Translations under genes and position numbers: made by a program | In this document: positions 43,653-52,915 of the stretch, in pieces | Position numbering within the stretch: position 1 is the first letter of the stretch | How the letters are laid out: every line of letters begins with the position of its first letter | Source: Coprococcus eutactus | GTDB lineage: Bacteria > Bacillota > Clostridia > Lachnospirales > Lachnospiraceae | Direction of reading: 5' to 3' | Assembly: GCF_025149915.1 (NCBI RefSeq) | Contig: NZ_CP102278.1 | Location: 2,208,501 to 2,272,500, forward strand | DNA: 64,000 nt | Notes under the pieces: generated by a model | Database searches by the model: none | What the model was told of the DNA's origin: nothing | The model's input: the letters and a program-made list of their open reading frames with translations, nothing else

Positions 43653-44516
43653 CTATTCCTCTGAATCAGAATTTTCTTCTTCTGTATCTTCTGACACATT
43701 CTCTGCTGTCTTTTCTGTAGCTGCATAGCCTTCTCTTGTATAGAACGGGTCTGTCATGCGTATAGTCTGACTTCCAAGAGATCCCTTTGATGTGACGAAA
43801 GCTATCTCTATTCCAAATGAATGCGGCTTTAACAGAGGTATAAGTCCTGCTATTACCGGTTTTTCATCCTCACCCTCTGCCATATCGAGTGTTATGAGAT
43901 ACTTATCTTCCTTACCAGCTTCCTCCATCATCTGAATATATGCTCTGTTGACATTTCCCTTTTCCTCAAGATACTTTGTTGCTTCCTCAAGCATATTTAT
44001 AGGCTGATACTTTGGCTTTCTGAGTTTTACCTTTGTTCCTGGCTTGATCTTATTCTCGACAAGACCTGTATCCTGATGCTCCCTGTATTGTCTTATGAAA
44101 TCTCCTGACACAAAACAATTCTCTGTAAATGGATTCATTGCAATTCCGCCAATTCCACCCTTGGAGTTTAGTACGAGATCCTCAACTTGCTTGTAAGCAA
44201 ATATGATTCTCTTGAATCCCTCATTGAACTGTGATGCAGCAAATGTATCCTCATCCGTGAAACAAGGAAGAACCTTCTCCCCATTGCCGTTTGTAAGCAG
44301 TGCAAAGTTAATCTTAACACCCTGCTCAAGGGTCTGTTTTCCATCGGCTGTGACAACCGGATCTTTATCAAATGTTGCAGGCACTACAAACACTGCATGT
44401 ACTACTGCTCCAAAGAAAGCTCTCAGTGTCTCACTGTTCTCATTCTCTCTGAGTTTCTTCATCGCCTCCAGTAATACCGGATTCTCAACCTTTTTTCCTA
44501 TATCTTTTGCGTCCAT
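43653..44516 (-). CDS. SseB-family protein (N- and C-terminal SseB domains)
   Basis: 287 residues, soluble. N-terminal SseB domain (about 1-140; NPVLLEAMKKLRENENSETLRAFFGAVVHAVFVVPA, LPCFTDEDTF, GIAMNPFTENCFVSGDF) and C-terminal SseB_C domain (about 170-255; INMLEEATKYLEEKGNVNRAYIQMM), then an acidic Glu/Ser tail. Named for serine sensitivity in E. coli; molecular role unknown. Confidence 0.85.
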   Translation of the reverse strand: MDAKDIGKKVENPVLLEAMKKLRENENSETLRAFFGAVVHAVFVVPATFDKDPVVTADGKQTLEQGVKINFALLTNGNGEKVLPCFTDEDTFAASQFNEGFKRIIFAYKQVEDLVLNSKGGIGGIAMNPFTENCFVSGDFIRQYREHQDTGLVENKIKPGTKVKLRKPKYQPINMLEEATKYLEEKGNVNRAYIQMMEEAGKEDKYLITLDMAEGEDEKPVIAGLIPLLKPHSFGIEIAFVTSKGSLGSQTIRMTDPFYTREGYAATEKTAENVSEDTEEENSDSEE

Positions 44517-44594
44517 GTATTTTCCCTTTCATATTTAAATTTAAAATCTTCTTGATTATTTTATTACTTTATTTTTTATTCTATGTATGCCTTC

Positions 44595-45428
44595 TTACTT
44601 CTTGTCACCTTCACCGAAATGATCTTTGTACTCCGCAACCATATGCTCATATGTCGCTTCGTCCGACTTTGCCTGCTCTGAACGCTTGGAAAGCACCAGA
44701 TCAGGTCTGACATCCGGCATGCTCTGTCCTATTCTGTCTGTGAACTCCTTGAAGAATTCCTGACCGCCCGCATATGATGCCATTGGTATTGCGACAATTT
44801 CCTTTGATGTCGCAAATACATATCCCCTGTTGACATGATAAAATGGTTTTACGATTTTCTCACATGCCACTATATCATCTATGTCGTATTTCTTCCATAT
44901 GAATGGCACTTTGCTGTAGTATATCGCATCCTTATCAAGCTTTGCCGCTGATGCTACAACTATCCTGCAGAATATTGCAAGCACAACGCTCACGACAAAT
45001 GCAAGTATAACTGCTATCCTTCCCATTCCCTTTGACAGACTGTCAACGCCAAACACTGCTACAACTATAAGGAACAATATGAATAAACTCACAACGAACA
45101 CCATCGGTCCCACTGTGGAGATCCCCCTCATGATTCCTTTTTTACTCTTTCTGCAACGTCCGTAGTAGCTTATCCTCGACGGTCTCATGCCGAGATCCTC
45201 CCCACATAGCGGACAATACTTTTGATTTACTGTACTGTTGGCAGGTATTGCCTTCCCACAATGCGGGCATCTGAAAAATATCGTATTTATCAAACCTGAT
45301 ATCAACGCAAGCGCAACAAATAATACCCATCCAAGGGCTATATTTCCAGCGAATGCAAATCCGAATATACACATTACTCCGACTACAGGCAGAATTGTAG
45401 ACAGCATTTTTGATATATATAGTTTCAT
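44595..45428 (-). CDS. Membrane protein with zinc ribbon and PH-like domain, unknown function
   Basis: 277 residues. Two membrane segments at the start (about 10-50), a zinc ribbon (FRCPHCGKAIPANSTVNQKYCPLCGEDL, about 52-82), two more membrane segments (about 105-125 and 140-160), then a YcxB-like cytoplasmic beta domain (KLDKDAIYYSKVPFIWKKYDIDDIVACEKI). Combination suggests a membrane scaffold or sensor; no named family recognised. It precedes the SseB gene by 78 nt. Confidence 0.65.
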   Translation of the reverse strand: MKLYISKMLSTILPVVGVMCIFGFAFAGNIALGWVLFVALALISGLINTIFFRCPHCGKAIPANSTVNQKYCPLCGEDLGMRPSRISYYGRCRKSKKGIMRGISTVGPMVFVVSLFILFLIVVAVFGVDSLSKGMGRIAVILAFVVSVVLAIFCRIVVASAAKLDKDAIYYSKVPFIWKKYDIDDIVACEKIVKPFYHVNRGYVFATSKEIVAIPMASYAGGQEFFKEFTDRIGQSMPDVRPDLVLSKRSEQAKSDEATYEHMVAEYKDHFGEGDKK

Positions 45429-45507
45429 TTCTGTATCTTTCCTCTTCTTTTTCTTTCAGCTGACACCCAAGCCAGCTTTGTTAAGTATAACATAACTGAA
45501 TATTTTT

Positions 45508-46053
45508 TCAATATTTCAGAGAAAACAGCTGTCTGCAAAGCCACTTCCCAGATTCTGTCACAAATATATTGTCGTATGCCTTAATTATCGTGTCCATATC
45601 CGCCTTATCCTCGTACATGTTCACAAGAAAATCCGCCTCCACAAGTATCTGATAATCAAGACCATCTATATTCCTGTATGTGTGATGATGTGCTACCAGG
45701 TAACAGGCTCTCTCAACTGCCCGCTCATCAGCTCCTGCGTCTCTCAGTAGACGTCTTGCCTCCGGTGGTCCTTCCTGCTCCTGCAGTCTGCCATTATTAT
45801 ATCCATATTTCAGTTCGGCATTCTTTATACCTATATCGTGAGTGAGTGCCGCAATCTCCAGCACCTCCTGCTCTCCCGGATCCATATTCTCTATCTCTGC
45901 TATCAGTTTAGCAAATGAGTGTACCTTCAGAAAGTGGTGCACTCTTCTGGAATCTCCAGCATAGTATTCTATCATTTTCTCTTTTACTATAGAAACCAGT
46001 TCTCTTGCCATATCGATCATCTCTTTTCTGTCCTCTGATATATCAATATTCAC
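45508..46053 (-). CDS. HD-domain phosphohydrolase
   Basis: 181 residues from a GTG at 46053; ATG 46020 (GAGG 11 nt upstream) is an alternative giving 170. HD motif: RRVHHFLKVHSFAKLIAEIE, ALTHDIGI (His-Asp), YLVAHHHTYRNIDGLDYQILVEADFLVN. Metal-dependent nucleotide or phosphate-ester hydrolase of unknown substrate. Confidence 0.85.
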   Translation of the reverse strand: MNIDISEDRKEMIDMARELVSIVKEKMIEYYAGDSRRVHHFLKVHSFAKLIAEIENMDPGEQEVLEIAALTHDIGIKNAELKYGYNNGRLQEQEGPPEARRLLRDAGADERAVERACYLVAHHHTYRNIDGLDYQILVEADFLVNMYEDKADMDTIIKAYDNIFVTESGKWLCRQLFSLKY

Positions 46054-46158
46054 ACGACCTATATCATTTTAACACTACTCTTTGTCAGCAGTCCACTTAT
46101 TTATAAATATTTTATCTCTGACCCAGCCTGCCTGAGGTAAATGTACCGCTCTTATAAG

Positions 46159-46187
46159 TTGTTTTTTGTCATCACAGGGAGTATAAT
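46159..46187 (+). promoter_or_regulatory. Promoter of murI
   Basis: TTGTTT (46159-46164), 17 bp, TATAAT (46182-46187), about 35 nt before ATG 46224. Confidence 0.6.
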
Positions 46188-46223
46188 CTTTTTGTGACTT
46201 TGAGAGATAAAGGGAGATATGTT

Positions 46224-46991
46224 ATGGACACACGTTCAATTGGAGTATTCGACTCAGGACTCGGCGGAATAAGCGTTCTCCGCGACATCGTGGAGCTCAT
46301 GCCCTATGAAAATTATATATATTTTGGCGATTCGGCACACGCACCTTACGGAACAAAGACCAGAGAGGCTATTCTTGAGAGATCGGAGCAGTGTACCAAT
46401 TTTCTTCTCGCAAAGGATGTGAAGGCGATCGTCATCGCCTGCAACACCGCCACAAGTGTTGCAGCCTCGACACTGAGACAGCAGTATCCTTCCATACCGA
46501 TCATCGGTATTGAACCGGCTCTGAAGCCTGCGGTTCTGTGGAAGGAGCACGACAAGGTAGCTGTCATGGCCACCCCTGCCACACTGGCTCTACCTAAATT
46601 TCATGAACTCATGAAACATTATTCAAAGGAGTCCGATATTTACCCGATTCCATGTCCGGGGCTTGCAGATTATGTTGAGAGAGGAATATTCGATGGTGAG
46701 GAGATCACAGAATTTCTAAGAGAGCTTCTGGCTCCATATCTTGCCAAAAAAATAGACGCCATAGTCCTTGGCTGTACGCATTATCCATTCGTGGAAAAAG
46801 TGATAAAACGTATTGCCGGACCTGACGTGAAGATCTTCAACGGAGCCCACGGCACCGCCCTTGAACTTCAGCGGAGACTGCGCATCGCTGAGCTTCTCAC
46901 GCCTTCCATAGAGAAGGGCTCTGTAGAGTTCTACAGCAGCAGTACAAATCCTAAAACCATTAAACTTTGTCACCAATTGTTTGAAGCGTGA
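46224..46991 (+). CDS. murI: Glutamate racemase
   Basis: 255 residues from ATG 46224 (GGGAG upstream): SIGVFDSGLGGISVLRDI, YFGDSAHAPYGTKT, IACNTATSVAA (first catalytic Cys) and LGCTHYPF (second Cys). Makes D-glutamate for peptidoglycan. Monocistronic; followed by the long palindrome at 47033. Confidence 0.96.
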   Translation: MDTRSIGVFDSGLGGISVLRDIVELMPYENYIYFGDSAHAPYGTKTREAILERSEQCTNFLLAKDVKAIVIACNTATSVAASTLRQQYPSIPIIGIEPALKPAVLWKEHDKVAVMATPATLALPKFHELMKHYSKESDIYPIPCPGLADYVERGIFDGEEITEFLRELLAPYLAKKIDAIVLGCTHYPFVEKVIKRIAGPDVKIFNGAHGTALELQRRLRIAELLTPSIEKGSVEFYSSSTNPKTIKLCHQLFEA

Positions 46992-47032
46992 AAAATATAT
47001 ATCTATGCCATAATCACACAAAATGCATAACA

Positions 47033-47255
47033 GGCTACAGGCATATTTACCTAAAAATATAAGTCCATGTAGGTACATGGGCAATCGGTAGTGAATACAT
47101 CCAAGCTTCGGCAGTTTCTGTGCTAAGGCGTCGCACGCAAACGCTCTTATCGCGTGCAGAGCCGCATGCATATAGAAACTGTTGAAGTGACAGATGTAGA
47201 ACGTGATTGAACATGTACCTACATGGACTTTATTTGGGTAAATATGCCTGTAACC
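47033..47255. mobile_element. 223-bp non-coding near-palindrome (MITE-like element)
   Basis: Terminal arms 47033-47051 and 47237-47255 match 18 of 19. Inside them GTCCATGTAGGTACATG (47063-47079) is perfectly mirrored at 47212-47228. Further pairs are CAATC..TACATC with GATGTA..GATTG (47082-47101/47193-47209) and GCAGTTTCT with AGAAACTGT (47111-47119/47174-47182). No coding frame and no T-run. It abuts the stop of the next gene (47261). Looks like a non-autonomous inverted-repeat element or long RNA hairpin; no clear target duplication. Confidence 0.6.
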
Positions 47256-47260
47256 GTCCG

Positions 47261-48406
47261 TCAGAACGCGTATGGTCTGTCCCACACTTTGAGTTTCGTG
47301 CCTATATCATGAACCAGTGCGTAGGTGTAACATTCATATGCCCATGCCACGTCCTCTGTTGGCATGCCCTCTATGGATACGAGGATGATCTCGTCATCGG
47401 ATTCACGGCCAGGCTTCTTGCCGCGGATTATCTCTCCGAATGTAGTAAGGGAATCCCTCTCGATCAATCCATCCTGCACCATATAGACGAAGTCCTCTCC
47501 CATGCAGCCTGTGTGGAGTCTGTTGCCATTTTCATCGTATCCAACATTATCTTCCTCTGCGTAGTTCTCGTACATTCCGTAGTTGTCTATGACTTTTTTC
47601 AAGTCAACAATACTCTTATGCTCCATATTGAAGGTACTTGTAGATATGACCAGCGCTCCAGGCTTGAGCCACTCTCGTTTGTACTCTGGCCACTCGCCCT
47701 CCTTGCATGAGACTGCCTCAGTTATGATATCAGCATCCTTGAGTGCCTCCTCCATATCCCTGCACAGAACTATATTCTTTACCTGAGGATAATTTTCCTC
47801 TATGTATTCCTTCATCTTGATCGCATTTGCCGATGTTGGAGAGCTGCCCTTTATCTTGATGGTGTCTATGTCAAATCTCTGTGACATGATGGCTCTCAGG
47901 CTTGATCTGCATATGACTCCGGGGCCGACCAGTGTGAGTACCTTTGAGTCATCCCTTGCAAGCAGTTTTGCCGCAAGTCCAGGCATAGCACCTGTTCTCA
48001 TAGAACTAAGAAGATTTCCGGACATATATGCCAGAGGTTTTCCTGTCTCCACATCATTGAGCATCATCATCAGTATGGAGCGTGGAAGCCCTATCGATCT
48101 GTTGTTGCCATTTGAGCCATACCATTTCTCACCACACATATGAAATCTGCCGCCAAGGTATGCCGGCATCGCCATGAATCTTCTGTCTGCAGAATCCGCA
48201 AGTGGGAAGTTCGGAATATCCGACTTCTCCGGGAATATGAGCTGTACACCGTGGTCGTTATGCGCCCTGCCGCCCATGAGATAATCACCCTCACTTAAGA
48301 GTGTTATAACCTCTCCTACGGTATCCACAGCTCTGTCCGCATCTAGTACGCCTGCCTTTATCATGTCCTCTTCATTCAGGAATAAGAATTCAACCTTGCT
48401 GTCCAT
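47261..48406 (-). CDS. Ornithine-cyclodeaminase/mu-crystallin family enzyme
   Basis: 381 residues from ATG 48406 (GGAGG upstream). N-terminal FLNEEDMIKAGVLDADRAVDTVGEVITLL, catalytic-type MPAYLGGRFHMCGEKWYGSN, and an NAD-binding Rossmann region (VLTLVGPGVICRSSLRAIM). The family covers ornithine cyclodeaminase, ketimine reductases and alanine dehydrogenases. I recall near relatives in such clusters labelled tyramine oxidase subunit B, which I cannot confirm. Last gene of the oxidase cluster; likely acts on an imine or amino-acid intermediate. Confidence 0.82.
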   Translation of the reverse strand: MDSKVEFLFLNEEDMIKAGVLDADRAVDTVGEVITLLSEGDYLMGGRAHNDHGVQLIFPEKSDIPNFPLADSADRRFMAMPAYLGGRFHMCGEKWYGSNGNNRSIGLPRSILMMMLNDVETGKPLAYMSGNLLSSMRTGAMPGLAAKLLARDDSKVLTLVGPGVICRSSLRAIMSQRFDIDTIKIKGSSPTSANAIKMKEYIEENYPQVKNIVLCRDMEEALKDADIITEAVSCKEGEWPEYKREWLKPGALVISTSTFNMEHKSIVDLKKVIDNYGMYENYAEEDNVGYDENGNRLHTGCMGEDFVYMVQDGLIERDSLTTFGEIIRGKKPGRESDDEIILVSIEGMPTEDVAWAYECYTYALVHDIGTKLKVWDRPYAF

Positions 48407-48433
48407 ACTGCCACCTCCTGCTGTATACATTGG

Positions 48434-49603
48434 TTACTTAAAACATCTTCTATATATCTCCACTACATCCGTCTTCGTCAGAGGCACTCTGCAATACTCA
48501 AGGCCCTCTGCTGCCGCCTTCTCAGCCATCTCGTCAAAGTCCTTCTCATACGGCACGCCCAGCTCGCCAAGATCCGAGGTAAGTCCCATGTCCTCATACA
48601 GCTTCTGTGTCTTCGAGATAGCTTCACGTGCTATATCATAAGGATCCTTTGTCCTGTCTATATCCCACACATTCACGCCGTAATTTACGAGAACTGGAAG
48701 GCTCTTCTCGTTAAGAATGTAATCCATCAGAACCGGCGTGATGATCGCAAGTCCGTGTCCATGTGTTATGTCATAGTAAGCACTGAGCTGATGCTCTATG
48801 GAGTGCGCCGGCCATGGACCGTCCTTGCCACACGCTATGAATCCATTTATCGCCCACTCAGATGCCCAGAGGATATTTGCCCTGGCGTCATAGTTGTCCG
48901 GCTCAGCTACAGCCACCGGGCCATACTTGATAAGTGTTTTAAGAAGCGCCTCCATCATGCGGTCCTGCATGTATGTGTCTCCGTTATCTGCAAAATAAAC
49001 CTCAAATATATGGTTCATGATATCCGCCACACCTGCTGCCGTCTGGTATGCAGGAACAGAAAATGTATACTCAGGGTCAAGTATCGCATATGCCGGATAG
49101 AGCAGATCAGATGCAATGTCCTTCTTCTGCTTTGTCTCCTCATTTGTGATAACTGCAAATGGATCCATCTCGGAGCCCGTCGCAGCCATAGTTGCAACAG
49201 CTATGATCGGCACTGCTTTTTTTATCTTCTCAGAGTGTCCCACCAACTCCCACGGATCTCCATCATAGCACGCTCCGGCTGCTATAGCTTTGGAACAGTC
49301 TATCGTACTTCCACCACCCACAGGCAATATAACCTTCACATCATTTTCCGCACACAGCCTTACTCCCTTCTTCACAGTTGTGAGTCTCGGGTTGGGTTCC
49401 ACACCCGAAAGCTCAATGTGGGAAATGTGACTACAGTCAAGTAACTCGATTATCCTATCGTACAGCCCTGTCCTCTTTATACTTCCGCCTCCGTACACCA
49501 GCAGAACACTATCTCCGTATTCGCTAATGTACCCCGGCAGATCATCAATGGCGCCCTTGCCAAATGATACCTTTGTCGGAATATTGTAAAAAAAGTTCTC
49601 CAT
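48434..49603 (-). CDS. Iron-type alcohol dehydrogenase
   Basis: 389 residues, BDH/YqhD-like: VLLVYGGGSIKRTGLYDRI, VGGGSTIDCSKAIAAGA, ATMAATGSEMDPFAVI and the metal-binding end HSIEHQLSAYYDITHGHGLAI with conserved His. NAD(P)H-dependent reduction of an aldehyde or ketone. Between the beta FAD subunit and the cyclodeaminase-like gene, it may reduce the aldehyde made by amine oxidation (inference). Confidence 0.9.
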   Translation of the reverse strand: MENFFYNIPTKVSFGKGAIDDLPGYISEYGDSVLLVYGGGSIKRTGLYDRIIELLDCSHISHIELSGVEPNPRLTTVKKGVRLCAENDVKVILPVGGGSTIDCSKAIAAGACYDGDPWELVGHSEKIKKAVPIIAVATMAATGSEMDPFAVITNEETKQKKDIASDLLYPAYAILDPEYTFSVPAYQTAAGVADIMNHIFEVYFADNGDTYMQDRMMEALLKTLIKYGPVAVAEPDNYDARANILWASEWAINGFIACGKDGPWPAHSIEHQLSAYYDITHGHGLAIITPVLMDYILNEKSLPVLVNYGVNVWDIDRTKDPYDIAREAISKTQKLYEDMGLTSDLGELGVPYEKDFDEMAEKAAAEGLEYCRVPLTKTDVVEIYRRCFK

Positions 49604-49717
49604 GTTATATCTCCTTTTCTGACTGTCATCATTGATACTTTTTACTCTCTGAAGTTTTCTTATCTTACTCCACAGAATTTCTCAGCCAATAATATACAAC
49701 CATGATTCATATATTGT

Positions 49718-49762
49718 CTACCTAACAGCCTTGAACCTGGCGCACCTGAGAGAATGGCCAAA
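49718..49762 (-). pseudogene. C-terminal remnant of a second FAD-oxidoreductase (beta-subunit paralogue)
   Basis: The 184-nt gap holds, in one minus-strand frame, the residues SLRCARFKAVR before a TAG at 49718-49720. The intact beta subunit 68 nt upstream ends SLRYDRFKAVR. Nine of 11 residues match while synonymous codons differ (AGG/AGA, TTC/TTT, AAG/AAA), so it is a diverged copy, not a fresh duplication. Preceding codons show no further homology. Confidence 0.55.
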
Positions 49763-49787
49763 TATTATTATAATCAACAACGTTATG

Positions 49788-50927
49788 CTATCTCACAGCT
49801 TTAAATCTGTCATACCGTAGAGAAGATATATCCACAACCGTCTCCTCGCCGAGTGCCATCTGTGAGAGCATCAGTCCCACAGCCGGTGCCGTTCCAAATC
49901 CATGCCCTGTAAATCCACATGCCAGTATAAGTCCCGGAACCTCGTCAACCTTGCTTATGACTGGAACACCATCGTAGCAGAGATCAAGCCATCCGCCCCA
50001 GGTTCTTACGATCTTGGCATCAGCCAGCATCGGAATGTAGCCCATGATCGCCCTGCATCCGGCAGATACGGTGAGTGGTGAAGTCCTGAGCTCATCCAGT
50101 CCCATGTCCGTTGTCTCCTCAAGTCCCGAATCCGAACCAAATACAAATGATCCGTGCTGTGACTGATGTCCGTAAAAGTCAGCGGATGCAACACCAAGCA
50201 TGATGTCGAACATGTGCGGCTGCACCTCCGTAACCAGCGCCTCCTCAAAATACTTTGTCATCGGCACATCTATTCCAACTGTCCTTGCGATGAATCTGCT
50301 CTCATATCCGGCAGTCAGGATAACCTTGTCCGCCTCAAACACCTCACCTGATTCCAGTATGACCTTTCTGAGTTTTCCTTTTACTTTCTCAAGGGCAACA
50401 ACCTTTGCGTCAGTAAAGAAATTTACCCCAAGCTCCGTTGCCCTCTTGTAGTACGCCAGAGTCGTCAGCATAGGATTTGCATGTCCATCCGTAGGACACC
50501 AGCTGGCGCCTATTATCTCGTCAGAGAGGTATGGGCATATCTCTTTCACCTCTTTGCCATCTATGATCTTCATGTCAAGTCCGAGGGAGTTTGCATTTGC
50601 CGCAAGGTTCCTGAGCTTTTCCATGTGGGCGTCTGTCTTGCCAAGTCTAAGGTTGCCCTTCTGGTAATACTCCACGTCAACTCCAAGCTCCTCGGAAAGT
50701 ATCGGCCACATATTCTGCACAGCATACATAGCGTATGGCAACTCCCTTACATCTCTTCCCGACTGTCTGACTCCACCTCCGTTTCGTGAAGAGCCTCCGT
50801 GTCCTATGCTCGGACTGCCCTCAAGCACTATGACATCCTTCATCCCGGCCTTTGCCAGATAGTAAGCTGCAGCGCATCCATTTACACCGCCGCCGATGAT
50901 TATAACCTCTGCTGTATGTTTACTCAT
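49788..50927 (-). CDS. FAD-dependent amine/imino-acid oxidase beta subunit (DAO family)
   Basis: 379 residues from ATG 50927 (GGAGG upstream). Dinucleotide motif EVIIIGGGVNGCAAAYYLAKAG, the GHGGSSRNGGGVRQS segment of sarcosine/hydroxyproline oxidase beta subunits, and the C-terminal GFTGHGFGTAPAVGLMLSQM. Relatives (SoxB, OoxB, HcnC, D-hydroxyproline dehydrogenase beta) oxidise secondary amines or D-imino acids. Overlaps the BFD-like gene by 8 nt. Confidence 0.9.
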   Translation of the reverse strand: MSKHTAEVIIIGGGVNGCAAAYYLAKAGMKDVIVLEGSPSIGHGGSSRNGGGVRQSGRDVRELPYAMYAVQNMWPILSEELGVDVEYYQKGNLRLGKTDAHMEKLRNLAANANSLGLDMKIIDGKEVKEICPYLSDEIIGASWCPTDGHANPMLTTLAYYKRATELGVNFFTDAKVVALEKVKGKLRKVILESGEVFEADKVILTAGYESRFIARTVGIDVPMTKYFEEALVTEVQPHMFDIMLGVASADFYGHQSQHGSFVFGSDSGLEETTDMGLDELRTSPLTVSAGCRAIMGYIPMLADAKIVRTWGGWLDLCYDGVPVISKVDEVPGLILACGFTGHGFGTAPAVGLMLSQMALGEETVVDISSLRYDRFKAVR

Positions 50928-51252
50928 GAGCCTCACCTCCATCTCTCGCAAGTATGCGCATCTCCGTAGGTCTCATAGGTGCCCTTGACGTGGCTGGCTC
51001 TATGTCAAGAGGTGACACGCGCAGTTCCCTTGCCACAATGCCCTTCACCAGCTTGCCACAGGTCTGTCCCTGACACAATCCCATTCCGCACCGGAGGAAT
51101 CTTCTTATCTCTTCTATAGTCAGCATTCCCGCATGGACTGCCTGCCTTATCTCGCCCTTTGTGACCTCCTCACATCTGCACACCAGCATGTCGTCATCCG
51201 GTGCCGGAACATAAGGTCCTATGGCGTCAAGTTTTTCTCTGATATCTATCAT
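50920..51252 (-). CDS. BFD-like [2Fe-2S] subunit of the oxidase
   Basis: 110 residues: MLVCRCEEVTKGEIRQAVHAG and RRFLRCGMGLCQGQTCGKLV contribute Cys in the BFD pattern (CxC, then C-x4-C-x4-C). In SoxA/HcnB-type enzymes this domain is fused to the alpha subunit; here it is a separate gene between alpha and beta. It should carry electrons between FAD centres. Confidence 0.88.
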   Translation of the reverse strand: MIDIREKLDAIGPYVPAPDDDMLVCRCEEVTKGEIRQAVHAGMLTIEEIRRFLRCGMGLCQGQTCGKLVKGIVARELRVSPLDIEPATSRAPMRPTEMRILARDGGEAHE

Positions 51253-51328
51253 AACTGCACCTCCTTGTATGAATCTCAGCCCGTCTAAAATGTATTATTC
51301 ATGGCTGATTCCCATCTGAATTTCTATC

Positions 51329-52903
51329 TTAAATTGCCGTCTTAAAAAATCTCGCCTTCATAACCATGTCCTTCGGCACCTTCATGGTCAGCAGATTGGT
51401 ATGGTCAAATGCTTTTGCACTTCTGACACTTACGACCTCCGCCTCGCACACCTCATGTCCATCACGTCCAAGTGCCACACCCTTAGTTCCTTTCTCTGGA
51501 ATAGGCAGGAATTCATATGGTAATGTCACCGTTCCATAGCCATCCCCGGTGTCCTCGTCCACCAGGAATATGGCCTGTCCTGAACAGCTTGCAACGCACA
51601 TGCCACATCCTATACATGGATTTTCCGTCACTGTCGGAAGAGAGGTTATATTTGCCCCTATGCTTATGCACCCCTTCGGGCACGCATTCTGGCACGGGTT
51701 GCACGGGATGTTCTGGGTACACTCTATAACCGGGTGTATTCCCTTCCTGTGAGTCACTCCCGGATATCTCTCTATCTCATCATCTGCCACAAAGCCATGC
51801 TCCAGCAGATTCATCGATATGTCTATGCCTTCCTCTGTCTTCTCGATCAGCTTGCCTCTGTTCTTCGGTGCAAACATTCCCTCACGGAGGCTGCCAAGCG
51901 CATCCTCAAGCTCTGATGCACGCTTTTCCATCTCTGCCTTTTCTATAAATCCGAGATCCTGAGATATGACAGAGCCCGCTATCCTGCCCTCGATCATGGC
52001 TGAACTTGCCTCCTCGATTCCGGACACATCGCCGGCTGCAAATATTCCCGGCACGGATGTTCTGCCCCACTCGTCACACTCAGGAACATATCCGCCCGGA
52101 GTATCCTTCATCTTTACGTCCGCCTGCTTTAAAAGCTGTGACATAGGCGAAAGTCCAACTGCAACGCATATCGTATCAACGTCAAATGTCTTTTCGGTTC
52201 CCTCTATGAAATTGAAATGGCTGTCTACCTGTGCGATCGTCACTCCTGTCACCCTGTCGGTTCCACTCGCCTCAACTATTGTATGTGACAGGTAAAACGG
52301 AACTCCGCATCTCGATATCTTTGCAGCATGTACTCCGTATCCTCCGATCCTCGGTGCCGCATCAACCAGTGCCACTACCTCACAGCCAGCCTGCATGAGC
52401 TGATAGCTGACGACAAGTCCGACATTTCCTGATCCGAGCATCAGTATCCTGTTGCCCGGCTTTATGTGATGAAGATTCATCATAGTCTGGGCGGCACCTG
52501 CGCCGATGACTCCCGGAAGTGTCCAGCCCTTGAAGGTTACCATGTTCTCGCTGGCTCCTGTCGCCACAAGCACACTGTCTCCTTTGAAATGCTTTATCTC
52601 ATCACCGATCCTGACTGTTACCTCCTTCTCATCATAGAGTCCAACAACTGTGGCATTGAGCCTCACATCCACGCCCAGTTTATTCGCCTCCTCAAGAAGT
52701 TCGTAACCTATGTTGAATCCTCTTATCTTCGCCTTGTGTTCCTTTGAACCAAAGAACTTGTGTATCTGCTTGAAGAGCTGACCGCCCGGCTTTGCATTTT
52801 CATCAAATACTATCGGTCTCATTCCGTTCTTCGCAGCCTCTATTGCAGCGGAAAGTCCTGCCGGGCCTGCGCCTATCACTATCAGATCATACCTCTCTAT
52901 CAT
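51329..52903 (-). CDS. FAD/NAD oxidoreductase alpha subunit with C-terminal 4Fe-4S ferredoxin
   Basis: 524 residues from ATG 52903 (GGAGG upstream). N-terminal FAD site (YDLIVIGAGPAGLSAAIEAAKNG), second nucleotide site (RILMLGSGNVGLVVSYQLMQAG) and VPGIFAAGDVSG. From about residue 400 a ferredoxin-like section (CTQNIPCNPCQNACPKGC and CIGCGMCVASCSG) supplies up to two 4Fe-4S clusters. This clostridial-type extension suggests transfer to ferredoxin or an anaerobic carrier, not O2. Confidence 0.9.
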   Translation of the reverse strand: MIERYDLIVIGAGPAGLSAAIEAAKNGMRPIVFDENAKPGGQLFKQIHKFFGSKEHKAKIRGFNIGYELLEEANKLGVDVRLNATVVGLYDEKEVTVRIGDEIKHFKGDSVLVATGASENMVTFKGWTLPGVIGAGAAQTMMNLHHIKPGNRILMLGSGNVGLVVSYQLMQAGCEVVALVDAAPRIGGYGVHAAKISRCGVPFYLSHTIVEASGTDRVTGVTIAQVDSHFNFIEGTEKTFDVDTICVAVGLSPMSQLLKQADVKMKDTPGGYVPECDEWGRTSVPGIFAAGDVSGIEEASSAMIEGRIAGSVISQDLGFIEKAEMEKRASELEDALGSLREGMFAPKNRGKLIEKTEEGIDISMNLLEHGFVADDEIERYPGVTHRKGIHPVIECTQNIPCNPCQNACPKGCISIGANITSLPTVTENPCIGCGMCVASCSGQAIFLVDEDTGDGYGTVTLPYEFLPIPEKGTKGVALGRDGHEVCEAEVVSVRSAKAFDHTNLLTMKVPKDMVMKARFFKTAI

Positions 52904-52915
52904 AGCGGTCACCTC

